Part shown: positions 55,371-63,970 of the stretch, piece after piece | Layout of the letters: every line of letters starts with the position of its first letter | Numbering within the stretch: the first letter of the stretch is position 1 | The notes under the pieces: generated by a model | The model's input: only the letters and a program-made list of their open reading frames with translations | The model's database searches: none | What the model was told of the DNA's origin: nothing | Origin: Chryseobacterium sp. Leaf404 | Lineage (GTDB): Bacteria; Bacteroidota; Bacteroidia; Flavobacteriales; Weeksellaceae | Direction of reading: 5' to 3' | Assembly: GCF_001424145.1 (NCBI RefSeq) | Contig: NZ_LMQM01000012.1 | Span: forward strand, 372,745-436,744 | DNA: 64,000 bases | Program-made: the position numbers and the translations under genes

Positions 55371-57167
55371 TTAATGCTGTGTTGCAACAATCACGTTGCC
55401 TGTACCAGACTGCATACCCATGTGTACGTTTGATGTACCATTTTGTGATATTGTAGCTTGGTTATAGCTGCCGTTCTGTGTGTTGTTTGAAGTATTGGTA
55501 AGACCCAATTGGTTTACAGAAGTCCAGTTAAAAGATCCATTTTGCTCAATCATTGAGTTGTTTCCATTTCCTCCTGACTGAGTTGTGTAAGCCTGGCTTC
55601 CGTTTCCTCCGTACTGGTATGTATTAGAAATGTTGTTACTGCTGTTTTGAGTAGACACAGATTTGTGTGAGTCGCCAACCTGTGATAGATAAGCACTGTT
55701 GTTGCTTCCTGTCTGACTTTGAGTACCCTCACTGCTGTTACCATTTTGATAAATACCTTCAAAGTTTGAATTACCGGTTATAACCTGTGTAGTTTTGTTA
55801 TTGCTTCCAAAAGTGTGAGCATCAGAATCATTCTGGTTTCCGGCTTGGTTTTGAATTGCTGCATTTCCATTGCCACTTTGAATAACATGTAATCTGATAT
55901 TACTATTTCCTACTTGAGATTGAGAAGATGTGTTATTGCTGCCATTTTGCTCTACACCATTGAATCCGTATCCAACGTTATTACTACCATTTTGTACTTG
56001 ATTCTGAACGTTATCATTACCACTTTGCACAGCGAAAATTACATTGCTATTACCCTGTTGATTTTGATAACTTTGGTTTCTCAGGCCATTTTGTGTTGAC
56101 TGAACATTGTTTGTATTACCAACCTGGCTTTGGTTTGAGATATTATTGTTAAGAGTCTGAGTGGAACTTGCTAAGTTGGTACTGCCACTTTGATATGTGT
56201 AAGCATTATTGACATCCCCATTTTGAGTTTGAGTTAAAGTGTTACCATTACCATATTGAAGAGCGTTTCCAACGTTGTCATTTCCAGTTTGTGTCTGAGT
56301 AGATTTGTGCCCACTGTTATTTTGATATGCATTAGCATAATTACGGTCACCAGTCTGCGTTTGATTTGCAAGGTTTAAAGAACCTTCCTGTAGAGAAATG
56401 CCTGAGTTATTATTACCGTCCTGATTTTGATTTGAAATGTTGTCAGATGCCATTCCTTCCTGACGTGAACTAACGAAGTTAGCATCTCCATCCTGCAGTT
56501 GTGTTGCTTTGTTGTTATAATACTGTTGGTTGGTAAATGCCTGGTTGCTGTTACCCATTTGGGTTTGCTTAGAGTTGTTGTTAAACCCATTTTGGTTTGC
56601 ACTGGTATAATTGCTAAGACCCGTCTGCTGTTGATCAACTCTACTGTTATTTGGATCTACAGCAGCTCCAAGCGGATTAGCTCCAGTCTGACTTGCACCA
56701 GCAACGTTACCAGAACCTGTCTGTACCTGATCAATATACATTCTAGGTGCAGTAGCCTGGGATGCATTTGCCAGGTTAGAATTTCCACCAGTTTGCGTCT
56801 GGTTAATTACAGTCATGTATGTACCTGTCTGCAAGGCATTTACTTCATTACCGTTGCCACTTTGTACCTGCGTTACGTAGCTTTTGTTTGACCAGTTAGA
56901 AGTGCCTCCCTGTATAGAACTGGCTTTGTTACTGTCGCCCGTCTGCGTTGTAGAAGTTTCGTTCAGCTGATGTTTCTGTACAACTATGGATTGGTTATTG
57001 TTACCATTCTGAATAGTTGTATTTTTTTCAGATAACCCCATTTGATTAACGTTAGACTGATTGCCGCCGCCTCCTGATTGCGTCACACTATTGTTATTGT
57101 TAGTTCCTTGAGCATAAAATAGTGATGCCCCGGAAAGTGCAATTGCACTAAAGATCAATTTTTTCAT
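55371..57167 (-). CDS. Giant curlin-repeat protein (CsgA-type major subunit)
   Basis: A 598-residue secreted amyloid-type protein with a signal peptide (1-20, GASLFYAQG). Nearly the whole mature chain is made of strands of the form x-x-x-Q-x-G-x-x-N-x-x, about 11 residues each, for example QTQTGDRNYANAYQN, QTQTGNDNVGNALQYG and QSQVGNTNNVQSTQNG. That makes around two dozen 22-residue curlin units, against five in E. coli CsgA. It is the first gene of the operon. It is expected to form extracellular fibres used in adhesion and biofilm. Confidence 0.92.
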   Translation of the reverse strand: MKKLIFSAIALSGASLFYAQGTNNNNSVTQSGGGGNQSNVNQMGLSEKNTTIQNGNNNQSIVVQKHQLNETSTTQTGDSNKASSIQGGTSNWSNKSYVTQVQSGNGNEVNALQTGTYMTVINQTQTGGNSNLANASQATAPRMYIDQVQTGSGNVAGASQTGANPLGAAVDPNNSRVDQQQTGLSNYTSANQNGFNNNSKQTQMGNSNQAFTNQQYYNNKATQLQDGDANFVSSRQEGMASDNISNQNQDGNNNSGISLQEGSLNLANQTQTGDRNYANAYQNNSGHKSTQTQTGNDNVGNALQYGNGNTLTQTQNGDVNNAYTYQSGSTNLASSTQTLNNNISNQSQVGNTNNVQSTQNGLRNQSYQNQQGNSNVIFAVQSGNDNVQNQVQNGSNNVGYGFNGVEQNGSNNTSSQSQVGNSNIRLHVIQSGNGNAAIQNQAGNQNDSDAHTFGSNNKTTQVITGNSNFEGIYQNGNSSEGTQSQTGSNNSAYLSQVGDSHKSVSTQNSSNNISNTYQYGGNGSQAYTTQSGGNGNNSMIEQNGSFNWTSVNQLGLTNTSNNTQNGSYNQATISQNGTSNVHMGMQSGTGNVIVATQH

Positions 57168-57198
57168 GGTGTAAAAATTTTTATTTTGTTAATGAAAC

Positions 57199-57207
57199 AA
57201 ATATAGA
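57199..57207 (-). promoter_or_regulatory. -7 promoter box of the curli operon
   Basis: TATATTTGT on the minus strand fits TAnnTTTGY, 32 bases before the start of the curlin gene. No clear -33 TTTG at standard spacing was seen, which would fit an activator-dependent promoter. Confidence 0.5.
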
Positions 57208-57396
57208 CCTATCAGCAACCCCGAAATGCCACCTGAAAAGGGTAAATTTCAAAAATCATGGTTTCAGCTATATTGTATAAAGAATCCAGCTACTCCCCCA
57301 TCACTGTAAACCGTTACTTTTTTTACCGTAGAAATACGGTACGTTATTTGAGAAAGTTTATTTCGGATTTTTATCATATATTATTATTTTTACAAT

Positions 57397-58026
57397 ATGA
57401 AAAGTTTCGGAAAAGACCTTTTGAATAAAATTAAAAACACAGAACTCAATGGTGAGTACGCACACGGCATTTTTTCGCCCCCGTCAAGACCACTGTTCAG
57501 CTATGACCAGATTTTAGAGAAAAATCCAAAACTTGCAGCAGTTAATATTGTGATCTATCTGAAAGATAATGAATGGTATTTCCCTCTTATTCAACGCACA
57601 GAAAATAAAAGAGACAAACACAGCGGGCAGATTTCTTTGCCGGGAGGTAAAAGAGAAGAGTCTGACAGAGATTTTGCAGAAACAGCCATCCGCGAAACTT
57701 CCGAAGAGATTGGTCTGGAAAAACCGTATGTAAGGATTATACGTGAGATGTCGCCTATTTATATTCCGCCAAGTAATTTTTATGTGTATCCGTTCATTTC
57801 CTATTCAAAAAGAAATCCTGAATTCATACTCCAGAAAACTGAAGCAGTGGAAATAATAGAATTTCCAATTACTTCTTTCCTGAATCTGTCTGATACACCA
57901 GAATTGATGGCACTTGAGGCAGCAGGCGGAAATGTAGTTCCTGTAATCAATTTTAACGGATATATTATTTGGGGAGCTACTGCGATGATCCTCAGTGAAT
58001 TCAGCCAATTACTTAAAAAAATGTAA
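57397..58026 (+). CDS. NUDIX hydrolase (CoA pyrophosphatase-like)
   Basis: A 209-residue cytosolic enzyme. The NUDIX box GGKREESDRDFAETAIRETSEEIGL is at about residues 83-107, preceded by the SGQISLPGG block typical of the NudL/CoA pyrophosphatase group (LLTQRT-like strand before). It splits a nucleoside-diphosphate-linked substrate such as CoA. A new promoter-like TAACTTTGT box overlaps its stop codon. Confidence 0.9.
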   Translation: MKSFGKDLLNKIKNTELNGEYAHGIFSPPSRPLFSYDQILEKNPKLAAVNIVIYLKDNEWYFPLIQRTENKRDKHSGQISLPGGKREESDRDFAETAIRETSEEIGLEKPYVRIIREMSPIYIPPSNFYVYPFISYSKRNPEFILQKTEAVEIIEFPITSFLNLSDTPELMALEAAGGNVVPVINFNGYIIWGATAMILSEFSQLLKKM

Positions 58027-58032
58027 CTTTGT
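58024..58032 (+). promoter_or_regulatory. Internal -7 box for the acyltransferase gene
   Basis: TAACTTTGT fits TAnnTTTGY and overlaps the NUDIX stop codon, 21 bases before the next start; it suggests independent transcription of the downstream genes. Confidence 0.4.
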
Positions 58033-58052
58033 ACAATCATTTTTACTGAAGC

Positions 58053-58856
58053 ATGGCCAAAAAAAATATATTTACCGATGCATTCGGAACCCCTTACTTT
58101 CTTAAAAGATTAATCATCTTCATACTCGGTATCGTTTCTTACAGAAGATTTAACGGTTTCAACAAACTGAAAATCACAGGTACTGAGCATTTATTGGATC
58201 TTCCGGATTGTAATGTTCTTTTTGTATCCAATCATCAGACTTACTTTGCAGATGTTGCTGCGATGTATCACGCCATCAATTCACTGAATAATGGATATCT
58301 GAACAGCATTAAAAACCCAATCTATCTTCTGAATCCTAAAATTGACTTTTATTACGTGGCGGCAGAAGAAACTATGAATAAAGGTATTCTTCCGAAAATA
58401 TTTAAAATTGCCGGTGCCGTTACCGTAAAAAGAACCTGGAGAGCCGAAGGTCAGAACGTCAACCGAATGGTGGATCTCACCGAGGTTGATAACATTATGA
58501 AAGCACTGCAAAACGGTTGGGTTGCAACTTTTCCGCAGGGAACTACCGCCGCTTTTGCCCAGGGACGAAGAGGTACGGCAAAACTTGTAAAAAACCAGAG
58601 ACCTATTGTAATTCCTATTAAAATAAACGGTTTCAGAAGAGCGTTTGACAAAAAAGGACTTCGTGTAAAGGTTACCGGTGTAAAACCAACGATGGAATTT
58701 AAAGCCCCTCTTGATATCGATTACGAAACAGAAAATTCTAACGATATTCTTTTGAAAATTATGACAGCCATTGAGCAGACAGAAGATTTCAACGTACTTC
58801 ATACCTACGACAAAGAACTTAAGGCTAAAAAATCTCAGGAAAATAATCAAAACTAA
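58053..58856 (+). CDS. 1-acyl-glycerol-phosphate acyltransferase (PlsC-like)
   Basis: A 267-residue membrane-associated enzyme. Motifs of the PlsC group are visible: the catalytic N-H-x4-D (SNHQTYFAD, about residues 58-66), and the glycerophosphate-binding FPQGTTAAF (about 164-172). It adds the second acyl chain to lysophosphatidic acid or a related lysolipid. It starts a run of three close genes with the small lipoprotein and Mpl-type ligase. Confidence 0.87.
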   Translation: MAKKNIFTDAFGTPYFLKRLIIFILGIVSYRRFNGFNKLKITGTEHLLDLPDCNVLFVSNHQTYFADVAAMYHAINSLNNGYLNSIKNPIYLLNPKIDFYYVAAEETMNKGILPKIFKIAGAVTVKRTWRAEGQNVNRMVDLTEVDNIMKALQNGWVATFPQGTTAAFAQGRRGTAKLVKNQRPIVIPIKINGFRRAFDKKGLRVKVTGVKPTMEFKAPLDIDYETENSNDILLKIMTAIEQTEDFNVLHTYDKELKAKKSQENNQN

Positions 58857-58862
58857 AGACCA

Positions 58863-59303
58863 ATGAAAAAATTAATCGCCGTCTTTCTGCTGATCACCTT
58901 TTTCATTTCTTGCAATACGCAGAAAGCATTTTCAGATTTCGATTTCAGTTATTCAAAAAGCGGAGGATATGCCCCGATGTACGAAAACCTACTGATTAAA
59001 GGCAATAAAGTAAAATACTCTCTGGAATCAAACGGAAAAAAAACCAATAAAAAATTTAATATTTCTGATGCAGAAATTCAGAATATTGATAAAGTTTTAG
59101 GTGAAAATCAATTTAGAAAAATCATCGAAGACCGTAAAAAGATTTACGACCGTGCATCTGTAACCATCACCGTGCATAAAGGCGAAAATTCCGGAAGCAA
59201 ATCTGATGCAAGCCTCATCATGGCTGTAGATCAAAGAAAATGGGAAAACATTGTAGAAGTTTTCCAGAAAATTATAGACAACAACGTAAATAACACAAAA
59301 TAA
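58863..59303 (+). CDS. Small lipoprotein of unknown function
   Basis: A 146-residue lipoprotein (Cys17 in FFISCNTQ) starting 6 bases after the acyltransferase. The mature part is one alpha/beta domain (FSYSKSGGYAPMYENLLIKGNKVKYSLES, then a helix and WENIVEVFQKIIDNN). I do not recognise a family. Its place between an acyltransferase and the Mpl-type ligase is compatible with an envelope role. Confidence 0.8.
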   Translation: MKKLIAVFLLITFFISCNTQKAFSDFDFSYSKSGGYAPMYENLLIKGNKVKYSLESNGKKTNKKFNISDAEIQNIDKVLGENQFRKIIEDRKKIYDRASVTITVHKGENSGSKSDASLIMAVDQRKWENIVEVFQKIIDNNVNNTK

Positions 59304-59305
59304 TT

Positions 59306-60646
59306 TTGAAAACCCATTTCATTGCCATTGGAGGAAGTGCGATGCATAATCTGGCCATCGCTTTAAAAGACAAAGGATATCTTGTAACAGGATCAGACGA
59401 TGCAATATTTGAACCCTCAAGATCACGACTCGAAAACAAAAATATTCTTCCCGAAGAACTGGGATGGTTTCCCGAAAAAATCGCTTCTGATATTGACGCC
59501 GTTATTTTGGGAATGCATGCGCATCAGGATAATCCCGAGCTCGCTAAAGCAAAAGAATTAGGTTTAAAAATTTATTCTTACCCAGAATTTCTGTACGAAC
59601 AGTCTAAAACCAAAACAAGAGTGGTAATCGCAGGCTCTCATGGTAAAACTACGATCACATCAATGATTTTGCACGTACTTAATTTTCATCATAAAGATGT
59701 TGACTACATGGTTGGTGCACAGTTGGAAGGTTTTGACTGTATGGTAAAACTTACTCAGGATAACGATTTTATGGTTTTGGAAGGAGATGAATACCTAAGC
59801 TCTCCCATCGATTTACGTTCAAAATTTTTATTGTACCAGCCAAATATTGCTCTTCTGAGCGGCATTGCGTGGGATCACATTAATGTATTTAAAACCTTTG
59901 ATGATTATATAGAGCAGTTCAGAAAATTCGTCGCAAGCATTACGCCTGGGGGTGTTTTGGTTTATAATGAAGAAGATGCCGAAGTCGTAAAAGTAGTCGA
60001 AAATGCTGAAAATTATTTCAGAAAAATGCCTTACAGAACTCCTGAATACGAAATCAGCAACGGAAAAGTTCTTTTGAAGACAGAAGTAATGGGCGATGTT
60101 CCGCTTTCTGTTTTTGGAGCTCATAATTTATTAAACCTTGAAGGAGCACGACATATTTGCCACACTTTAGGCATTATGGATGAAGAATTCTATGAAGCAA
60201 TCATGAGTTTTAAAGGTGCTTCAAAACGTCTGGAGAAGGTGGAAAGAAATGACGGCGGAATTCTATACAAAGATTTTGCACACGCTCCCAGCAAAGTAAA
60301 AGCTGCTGTAAAAGCATTCTGTGAACAGTTTAAAAATGAAAAAAAACATGCTTTTCTTGAGCTTCATACGTATTCAAGTCTGAATCCTGTATTTTTGGAG
60401 CAATATGATCATGCGATGGACGGACCGGAAGATGCGGTAGTTTTTTATTCTGAAGACGCTTTGAAAATCAAAAGGATGGAAGCTATTTCTCCTGAATTGA
60501 TTAAGGAAAAGTTTAAAAATGAAAATCTGAAAGTCTTTACAAACGCTGAAGATCTTCATGAATACTGGAATACCTTAGACAAAACCGACGGCGTTTATAT
60601 GATGATGAGCTCAGGAAATTTCGGCGGGCTTGATCTGACGAAGTAA
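59306..60646 (+). CDS. mpl: Mur-ligase-type peptidoglycan recycling enzyme (Mpl-like)
   Basis: A 446-residue Mur ligase. The start is a TTG at 59306, giving MKTHFIAIGGSAMHNLAIAL, the usual beginning of Mpl; no ATG fits. The P-loop SHGKTTITSMI is near 112-122, and the middle domain has EGDEYLSS and the conserved SGIAWDHINVF; HAPSKVKAAVKA lies in the third domain. Mpl links recycled murein tripeptide to UDP-MurNAc. In Bacteroidetes the same sequence could alternatively be a MurC-like enzyme, but MurC normally sits in the dcw cluster. Confidence 0.9.
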   Translation: MKTHFIAIGGSAMHNLAIALKDKGYLVTGSDDAIFEPSRSRLENKNILPEELGWFPEKIASDIDAVILGMHAHQDNPELAKAKELGLKIYSYPEFLYEQSKTKTRVVIAGSHGKTTITSMILHVLNFHHKDVDYMVGAQLEGFDCMVKLTQDNDFMVLEGDEYLSSPIDLRSKFLLYQPNIALLSGIAWDHINVFKTFDDYIEQFRKFVASITPGGVLVYNEEDAEVVKVVENAENYFRKMPYRTPEYEISNGKVLLKTEVMGDVPLSVFGAHNLLNLEGARHICHTLGIMDEEFYEAIMSFKGASKRLEKVERNDGGILYKDFAHAPSKVKAAVKAFCEQFKNEKKHAFLELHTYSSLNPVFLEQYDHAMDGPEDAVVFYSEDALKIKRMEAISPELIKEKFKNENLKVFTNAEDLHEYWNTLDKTDGVYMMMSSGNFGGLDLTK

Positions 60647-60667
60647 CTGGTTTTAAAATAAAAATTC

Positions 60668-60700
60668 AAAATCCTTTTCACATTTGAAAGGGATTTTTTC
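60668..60700. terminator. Bidirectional terminator between mpl and nitronate monooxygenase
   Basis: AAAATCC-TTTTCA at 60668-60680 pairs with TGAAA-GGGATTTT at 60685-60696, with an A-run before and a T-run after. Confidence 0.8.
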
Positions 60701-60701
60701 G

Positions 60702-61763
60702 TTATAAAGATTCGCAGTCTCTGATGAAATTTTTCAAAATATCTTCAGTAGAATCTTCGCTGTAGTTTTGAACGGACTGCCCGAGCCAAAGATTAACAAA
60801 ATCAGCATTTTTGGCTGTTCTTGCTGCTGTTCTCAAAGCTCCAGTGAGTTTATTCTGATATGGATAGGGCAAAATATATTTTGAGGAATCAAGCGTTTCT
60901 GTAAATTGATTTTTAATACCTCTCGCAAACCTCCCGGAAAAAGATTTTGTAATGATAATTTCGTTTTCCTTAACTTCAAACAAACGTCGTCTTTCAAAAT
61001 TCTGTAAAGCACTTTCCTTTGAAGCCAAAAACATGCTTCCAATCTGAAATCCGCTTGCTCCCAGATGTTTTGCAGCAACTAAAGTTTGAGCACTGTAAAT
61101 TCCGCCAGCGTAAATCAAAGGAACTTTTACAGCATCAGAAACCTGTGCCAGTAAAGAAAAACCGCCAATCTCAGGAATATTTTCTGAGGTAAAACTTCCC
61201 CGGTGACCGCCAGCTTCCCAACCCTGAACACAAATGACGTCGATTCTGGAATTTTCAAGCTCTTGAGCCTCTTCCACAGAAGTGCAGGTTCCGATGAGAA
61301 GGACGTTATTATTTTTTAATTTAAGAATACTTTCAGAATCTAAATTCCCAAATGTGAAACTCAGGATTTTGCATTTTTCAGAAATTACGGCATCAATCTG
61401 CTCGTGGTAAGAATTCAGTTTAATATCTTCAAAATCAGGCAAATCAACTTGAATATTATTTTCTGAAGCGAAATTTTCGAGGAACATTTTAGTTTCAGAA
61501 AAATCACTTTTCAGTTTTTCAGTAATCTCCGGAATATGATGAACGAAAATATTAACGGCAAAATCATGATTCGTAAGTTTTTTCGTCTTTTGAATCAATT
61601 CTAAAGATTTTTCAGCGGACAAATCTGCCAAAGCCAAAGAACCCAGACAGCCTGCATTATTAGCAGCAGCAGCCATTTCCGGAGTGCTCACCCCAAACAT
61701 TGGTGCCTGAATAACAGGAAACTGGGTACGAAGCTTTTTACTGAGATCGTTTTTTAAATGCAT
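60702..61763 (-). CDS. Nitronate monooxygenase (FMN-dependent)
   Basis: A 353-residue TIM-barrel flavoprotein. Motifs: an N-terminal PVIQAPMFGVSTPEMAAAANNAG, CVQGWEAGGHRGSF (His likely catalytic), and the FMN-phosphate loop PLIYAGGIYSAQTLVAAKHLGASGFQIGSMF. It detoxifies nitronates such as propionate 3-nitronate. It stands alone on its strand before the flippase-like gene. Confidence 0.92.
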   Translation of the reverse strand: MHLKNDLSKKLRTQFPVIQAPMFGVSTPEMAAAANNAGCLGSLALADLSAEKSLELIQKTKKLTNHDFAVNIFVHHIPEITEKLKSDFSETKMFLENFASENNIQVDLPDFEDIKLNSYHEQIDAVISEKCKILSFTFGNLDSESILKLKNNNVLLIGTCTSVEEAQELENSRIDVICVQGWEAGGHRGSFTSENIPEIGGFSLLAQVSDAVKVPLIYAGGIYSAQTLVAAKHLGASGFQIGSMFLASKESALQNFERRRLFEVKENEIIITKSFSGRFARGIKNQFTETLDSSKYILPYPYQNKLTGALRTAARTAKNADFVNLWLGQSVQNYSEDSTEDILKNFIRDCESL

Positions 61764-61819
61764 AAAAATCGGTTTCAGTAAAATTAAAAAATTAATGTCA
61801 GACTGACTTTTATTTCAGA

Positions 61820-62860
61820 TTAATTTTGTGAAGATTCTACAATCCGGTTTCGCTCTCTTGCAAGCATTACTACTGAGATTCCTCCCATAATCAGCATTAA
61901 AAACAATTGTAAAGGCAAAGTAATAAAGGAGTATGTAAGACCAAGCTCACCACCTGCTGCTCCGTCTTTCCCCATAGCAATAAAGAGTGTCATGAAGCCA
62001 AATTTCATGGCAAAATTAAACGCACCAATTCCGCCACTGGCAGGGATAATCATTCCTAGAGTGCCCACTACAAGTATGAAAAAACCATCTGAGAATTCAA
62101 AATTAGAAGTTTCCGGAAGAGCAAAGCATACCAAGTAAGAAGCAAAGTAATACGAAACCCAGATCGCAATAGTATAGATAATGAATTTGCCTTTTTGCTT
62201 TAACTTAAATATTGATTTTATACCTTCAACAACACCATAGATTATGCCTCGAATTTTCTTATAAATTGGACTACCATTGACTTTTTTTCTAAGAAGAATA
62301 AAGACCACAACAAGAAAAATAGAGACGGCTATAAAGATGTAAAGATAAATTAATGCATTATTTAATTTCTTTGAGAACTCTTTTTCGATATACTTCCAAA
62401 AAGAAAGGATACTAGAAAATTTAAAAATTAAAGTAAGACCAAGAAAAGCAATCATACAGATTAGATCTACAACTCTTTCCAAAATTATTGTACCTACAGA
62501 TTTATCTACAGGAACTTTTTCAACACCATACAAAGCCGTTGCACGAGCCACTTCCCCACTTCTGGGAATGGTAAGATTCATCAGATATCCGAAAGAAATA
62601 CTCCAAAGTGCGTTTGAGTTTGAAATACTGTAACCCATTGGTTCCATGAGTAAATTCCAACGTACAGCCCGAAACCAATAGGCCAAAAGCCCGAAAACTC
62701 CAGCAAAAGCAACCCACCAGTAGTTTGCCTGCGACATTGAATTTTGAAATCTCTTAAAATCAAAATCTTTCAAAGCCAGCCACAAAAAAAATGCAGCAAA
62801 TGCCAATGAAATAAGAATCGTTATAAAACTTTTCAGAGGATTATTTTTCTTATCTTCCAT
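61820..62860 (-). CDS. Flippase-like / lysylphosphatidylglycerol synthase TM-domain protein
   Basis: A 346-residue polytopic membrane protein (about eight helices) of the UPF0104 type: AYWFRAVRWNLLMEPMG, ALWSISFGYLMNLTIPRSGEVARATALYG, and GTLGMIIPASGGIGAFNFAMKFGF. It lacks the soluble MprF aminoacyltransferase domain, so it is not a lysyl-PG synthase; such proteins are thought to flip lipids or glycolipids. It starts 6 bases after panD, so they are co-transcribed. Confidence 0.9.
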   Translation of the reverse strand: MEDKKNNPLKSFITILISLAFAAFFLWLALKDFDFKRFQNSMSQANYWWVAFAGVFGLLAYWFRAVRWNLLMEPMGYSISNSNALWSISFGYLMNLTIPRSGEVARATALYGVEKVPVDKSVGTIILERVVDLICMIAFLGLTLIFKFSSILSFWKYIEKEFSKKLNNALIYLYIFIAVSIFLVVVFILLRKKVNGSPIYKKIRGIIYGVVEGIKSIFKLKQKGKFIIYTIAIWVSYYFASYLVCFALPETSNFEFSDGFFILVVGTLGMIIPASGGIGAFNFAMKFGFMTLFIAMGKDGAAGGELGLTYSFITLPLQLFLMLIMGGISVVMLARERNRIVESSQN

Positions 62861-62866
62861 TCTGTT

Positions 62867-63217
62867 TTAGGTAAGAAGATTGGTCTTTTCGTCAGGAAAA
62901 ACAATTTTTGGTTGAAAATCTCTCGCTTCTTCAGGGCTCATCTGTGCATAAGCAATAATGATGATGATATCGTCACGCTGCACTTTTCTTGCCGCAGGAC
63001 CGTTCAGACAAACTTCCCCGGATTTTCTTTTTCCTTTAATCACATACGTGTCGAAACGCTCACCATTGTTCACATTCACGATATAAACCCTCTCGCCTAC
63101 CACTAATCCTGCAGCATCAATCAGATCTTCGTCAATGGTAATACTTCCGATATAATTGAGGTCTGAAGCCGTAACTCTTACCCTGTGAATTTTAGATTTG
63201 AAAACTTCTATAAACAT
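62867..63217 (-). CDS. panD: Aspartate 1-decarboxylase
   Basis: A 116-residue PanD, making beta-alanine for pantothenate and CoA. The self-cleavage site Gly24-Ser25 (NYIGSITID) that generates the pyruvoyl group is intact, as are the catalytic-site strands [30 protein letters not shown], and [21 protein letters not shown]. Length is normal. A -7 box ends only three bases before the ATG. Confidence 0.97.
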   Translation of the reverse strand: MFIEVFKSKIHRVRVTASDLNYIGSITIDEDLIDAAGLVVGERVYIVNVNNGERFDTYVIKGKRKSGEVCLNGPAARKVQRDDIIIIIAYAQMSPEEARDFQPKIVFPDEKTNLLT

Positions 63218-63220
63218 GGT

Positions 63221-63229
63221 GCAAATTTA
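63221..63229 (-). promoter_or_regulatory. -7 promoter box abutting the panD start codon
   Basis: TAAATTTGC on the minus strand is followed by ACC and then the ATG at 63217. If used, transcription would begin at or within a few bases of the start codon, giving a leaderless mRNA. The 398-base gap to the second HU gene otherwise holds only AT-rich sequence. Confidence 0.5.
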
Positions 63230-63549
63230 TTAATTATTTTTCAGAATGTAACTCTTTACCGGTTTTCTGAACGTTTAATTTTAGGTTTCTGAAAATTAAA
63301 AATAATTGAATTATAATCGATTAAATTTAGCATATTTTCAACCATAATTTTAAAACACATTACGTTTAATACAAATTTCGGATTTAATAAAATGATAAAA
63401 TAATTTATGCAAAATCCTAAAACCTTTCAATTAGGGCATTTGGCACAATTTTAGCCGCCGTAAATGCGTATTTTTCAACAATTTTCAAATTAACATATTG
63501 TAAAGAATTTTTCAGTTTTATGAAAATTTCAATAAGTTTTATCAAAAAA

Positions 63550-63581
63550 TTTGCACAATATGAAAATTGTTTTAAATTTGC
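63550..63581 (+). promoter_or_regulatory. Promoter of the second HU gene
   Basis: TTTG at 63550-63553, 19 bases, then TAAATTTGC at 63573-63581: a complete Bacteroidetes -33/-7 promoter, 35 bases before the start codon. Confidence 0.8.
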
Positions 63582-63615
63582 TTTTATAACAAACTAACTT
63601 TTAATATTACAAATT

Positions 63616-63918
63616 ATGAACAAGTCTGAATTAATCGACGCAATTGCAAAGGATGCAGGAATTACTAAAGTTGCAGCAAAAGCTGCTTTAGAATCTTTTA
63701 TGTCTAACGTAACTTCTACTTTACAGCAGAAAGACGGAAAAATCTCTTTAGTAGGTTTCGGTACTTTTTCTGTAGCTGAAAGAGCTGCAAGACAAGGTAT
63801 TAACCCTGCTACCAAGATGCCAATCAAAATCGCTGCCAAGAAAGTAGCTAAATTTAAAGCTGGCGCTGAGCTTGCTACTGCTGTTGCAGGTGCAAGCGAC
63901 AAGAAAAAGAAGAAATAA
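63616..63918 (+). CDS. HU-family DNA-binding protein (second copy)
   Basis: A 100-residue HU protein (MNKSELIDAIAKDAGITKVAAK... GKISLVGFGTFSVAERAARQGINPATKMPIKI) ending in a Lys-rich tail (SDKKKKK). It binds and bends DNA as a dimer. It is closer to classical HU-beta than the copy at 47428, with the KMPIKIAAKKVAKFKAG arm. Followed by a strong terminator. Confidence 0.96.
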   Translation: MNKSELIDAIAKDAGITKVAAKAALESFMSNVTSTLQQKDGKISLVGFGTFSVAERAARQGINPATKMPIKIAAKKVAKFKAGAELATAVAGASDKKKKK

Positions 63919-63940
63919 TCACACGATTATAAAAAAACTG

Positions 63941-63970
63941 AACCTCATCGTCTGATGAGGTTTTTTTTCT
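63941..63970 (+). terminator. Rho-independent terminator after the second HU gene
   Basis: AACCTCATC (63941-63949) pairs with GATGAGGTT (63954-63962) with a GTCT loop, followed by a long T-run. Confidence 0.93.

Noticed and set aside
55371-57167. Repeated Asn/Gln DNA pattern that might look like a CRISPR array or tandem DNA repeat
   Set aside because: The repeat is at protein level with variable codons, no identical DNA repeats separated by unique spacers, inside one long open frame with a signal peptide.
60374-60559. 61-codon frame opposite the mpl gene
   Set aside because: Antisense shadow of a conserved Mur ligase.
61820-62860. MprF-type lysyl-phosphatidylglycerol synthase
   Set aside because: Only the flippase-like membrane part is present; the soluble aminoacyl-transferase domain needed for lysylation is absent.
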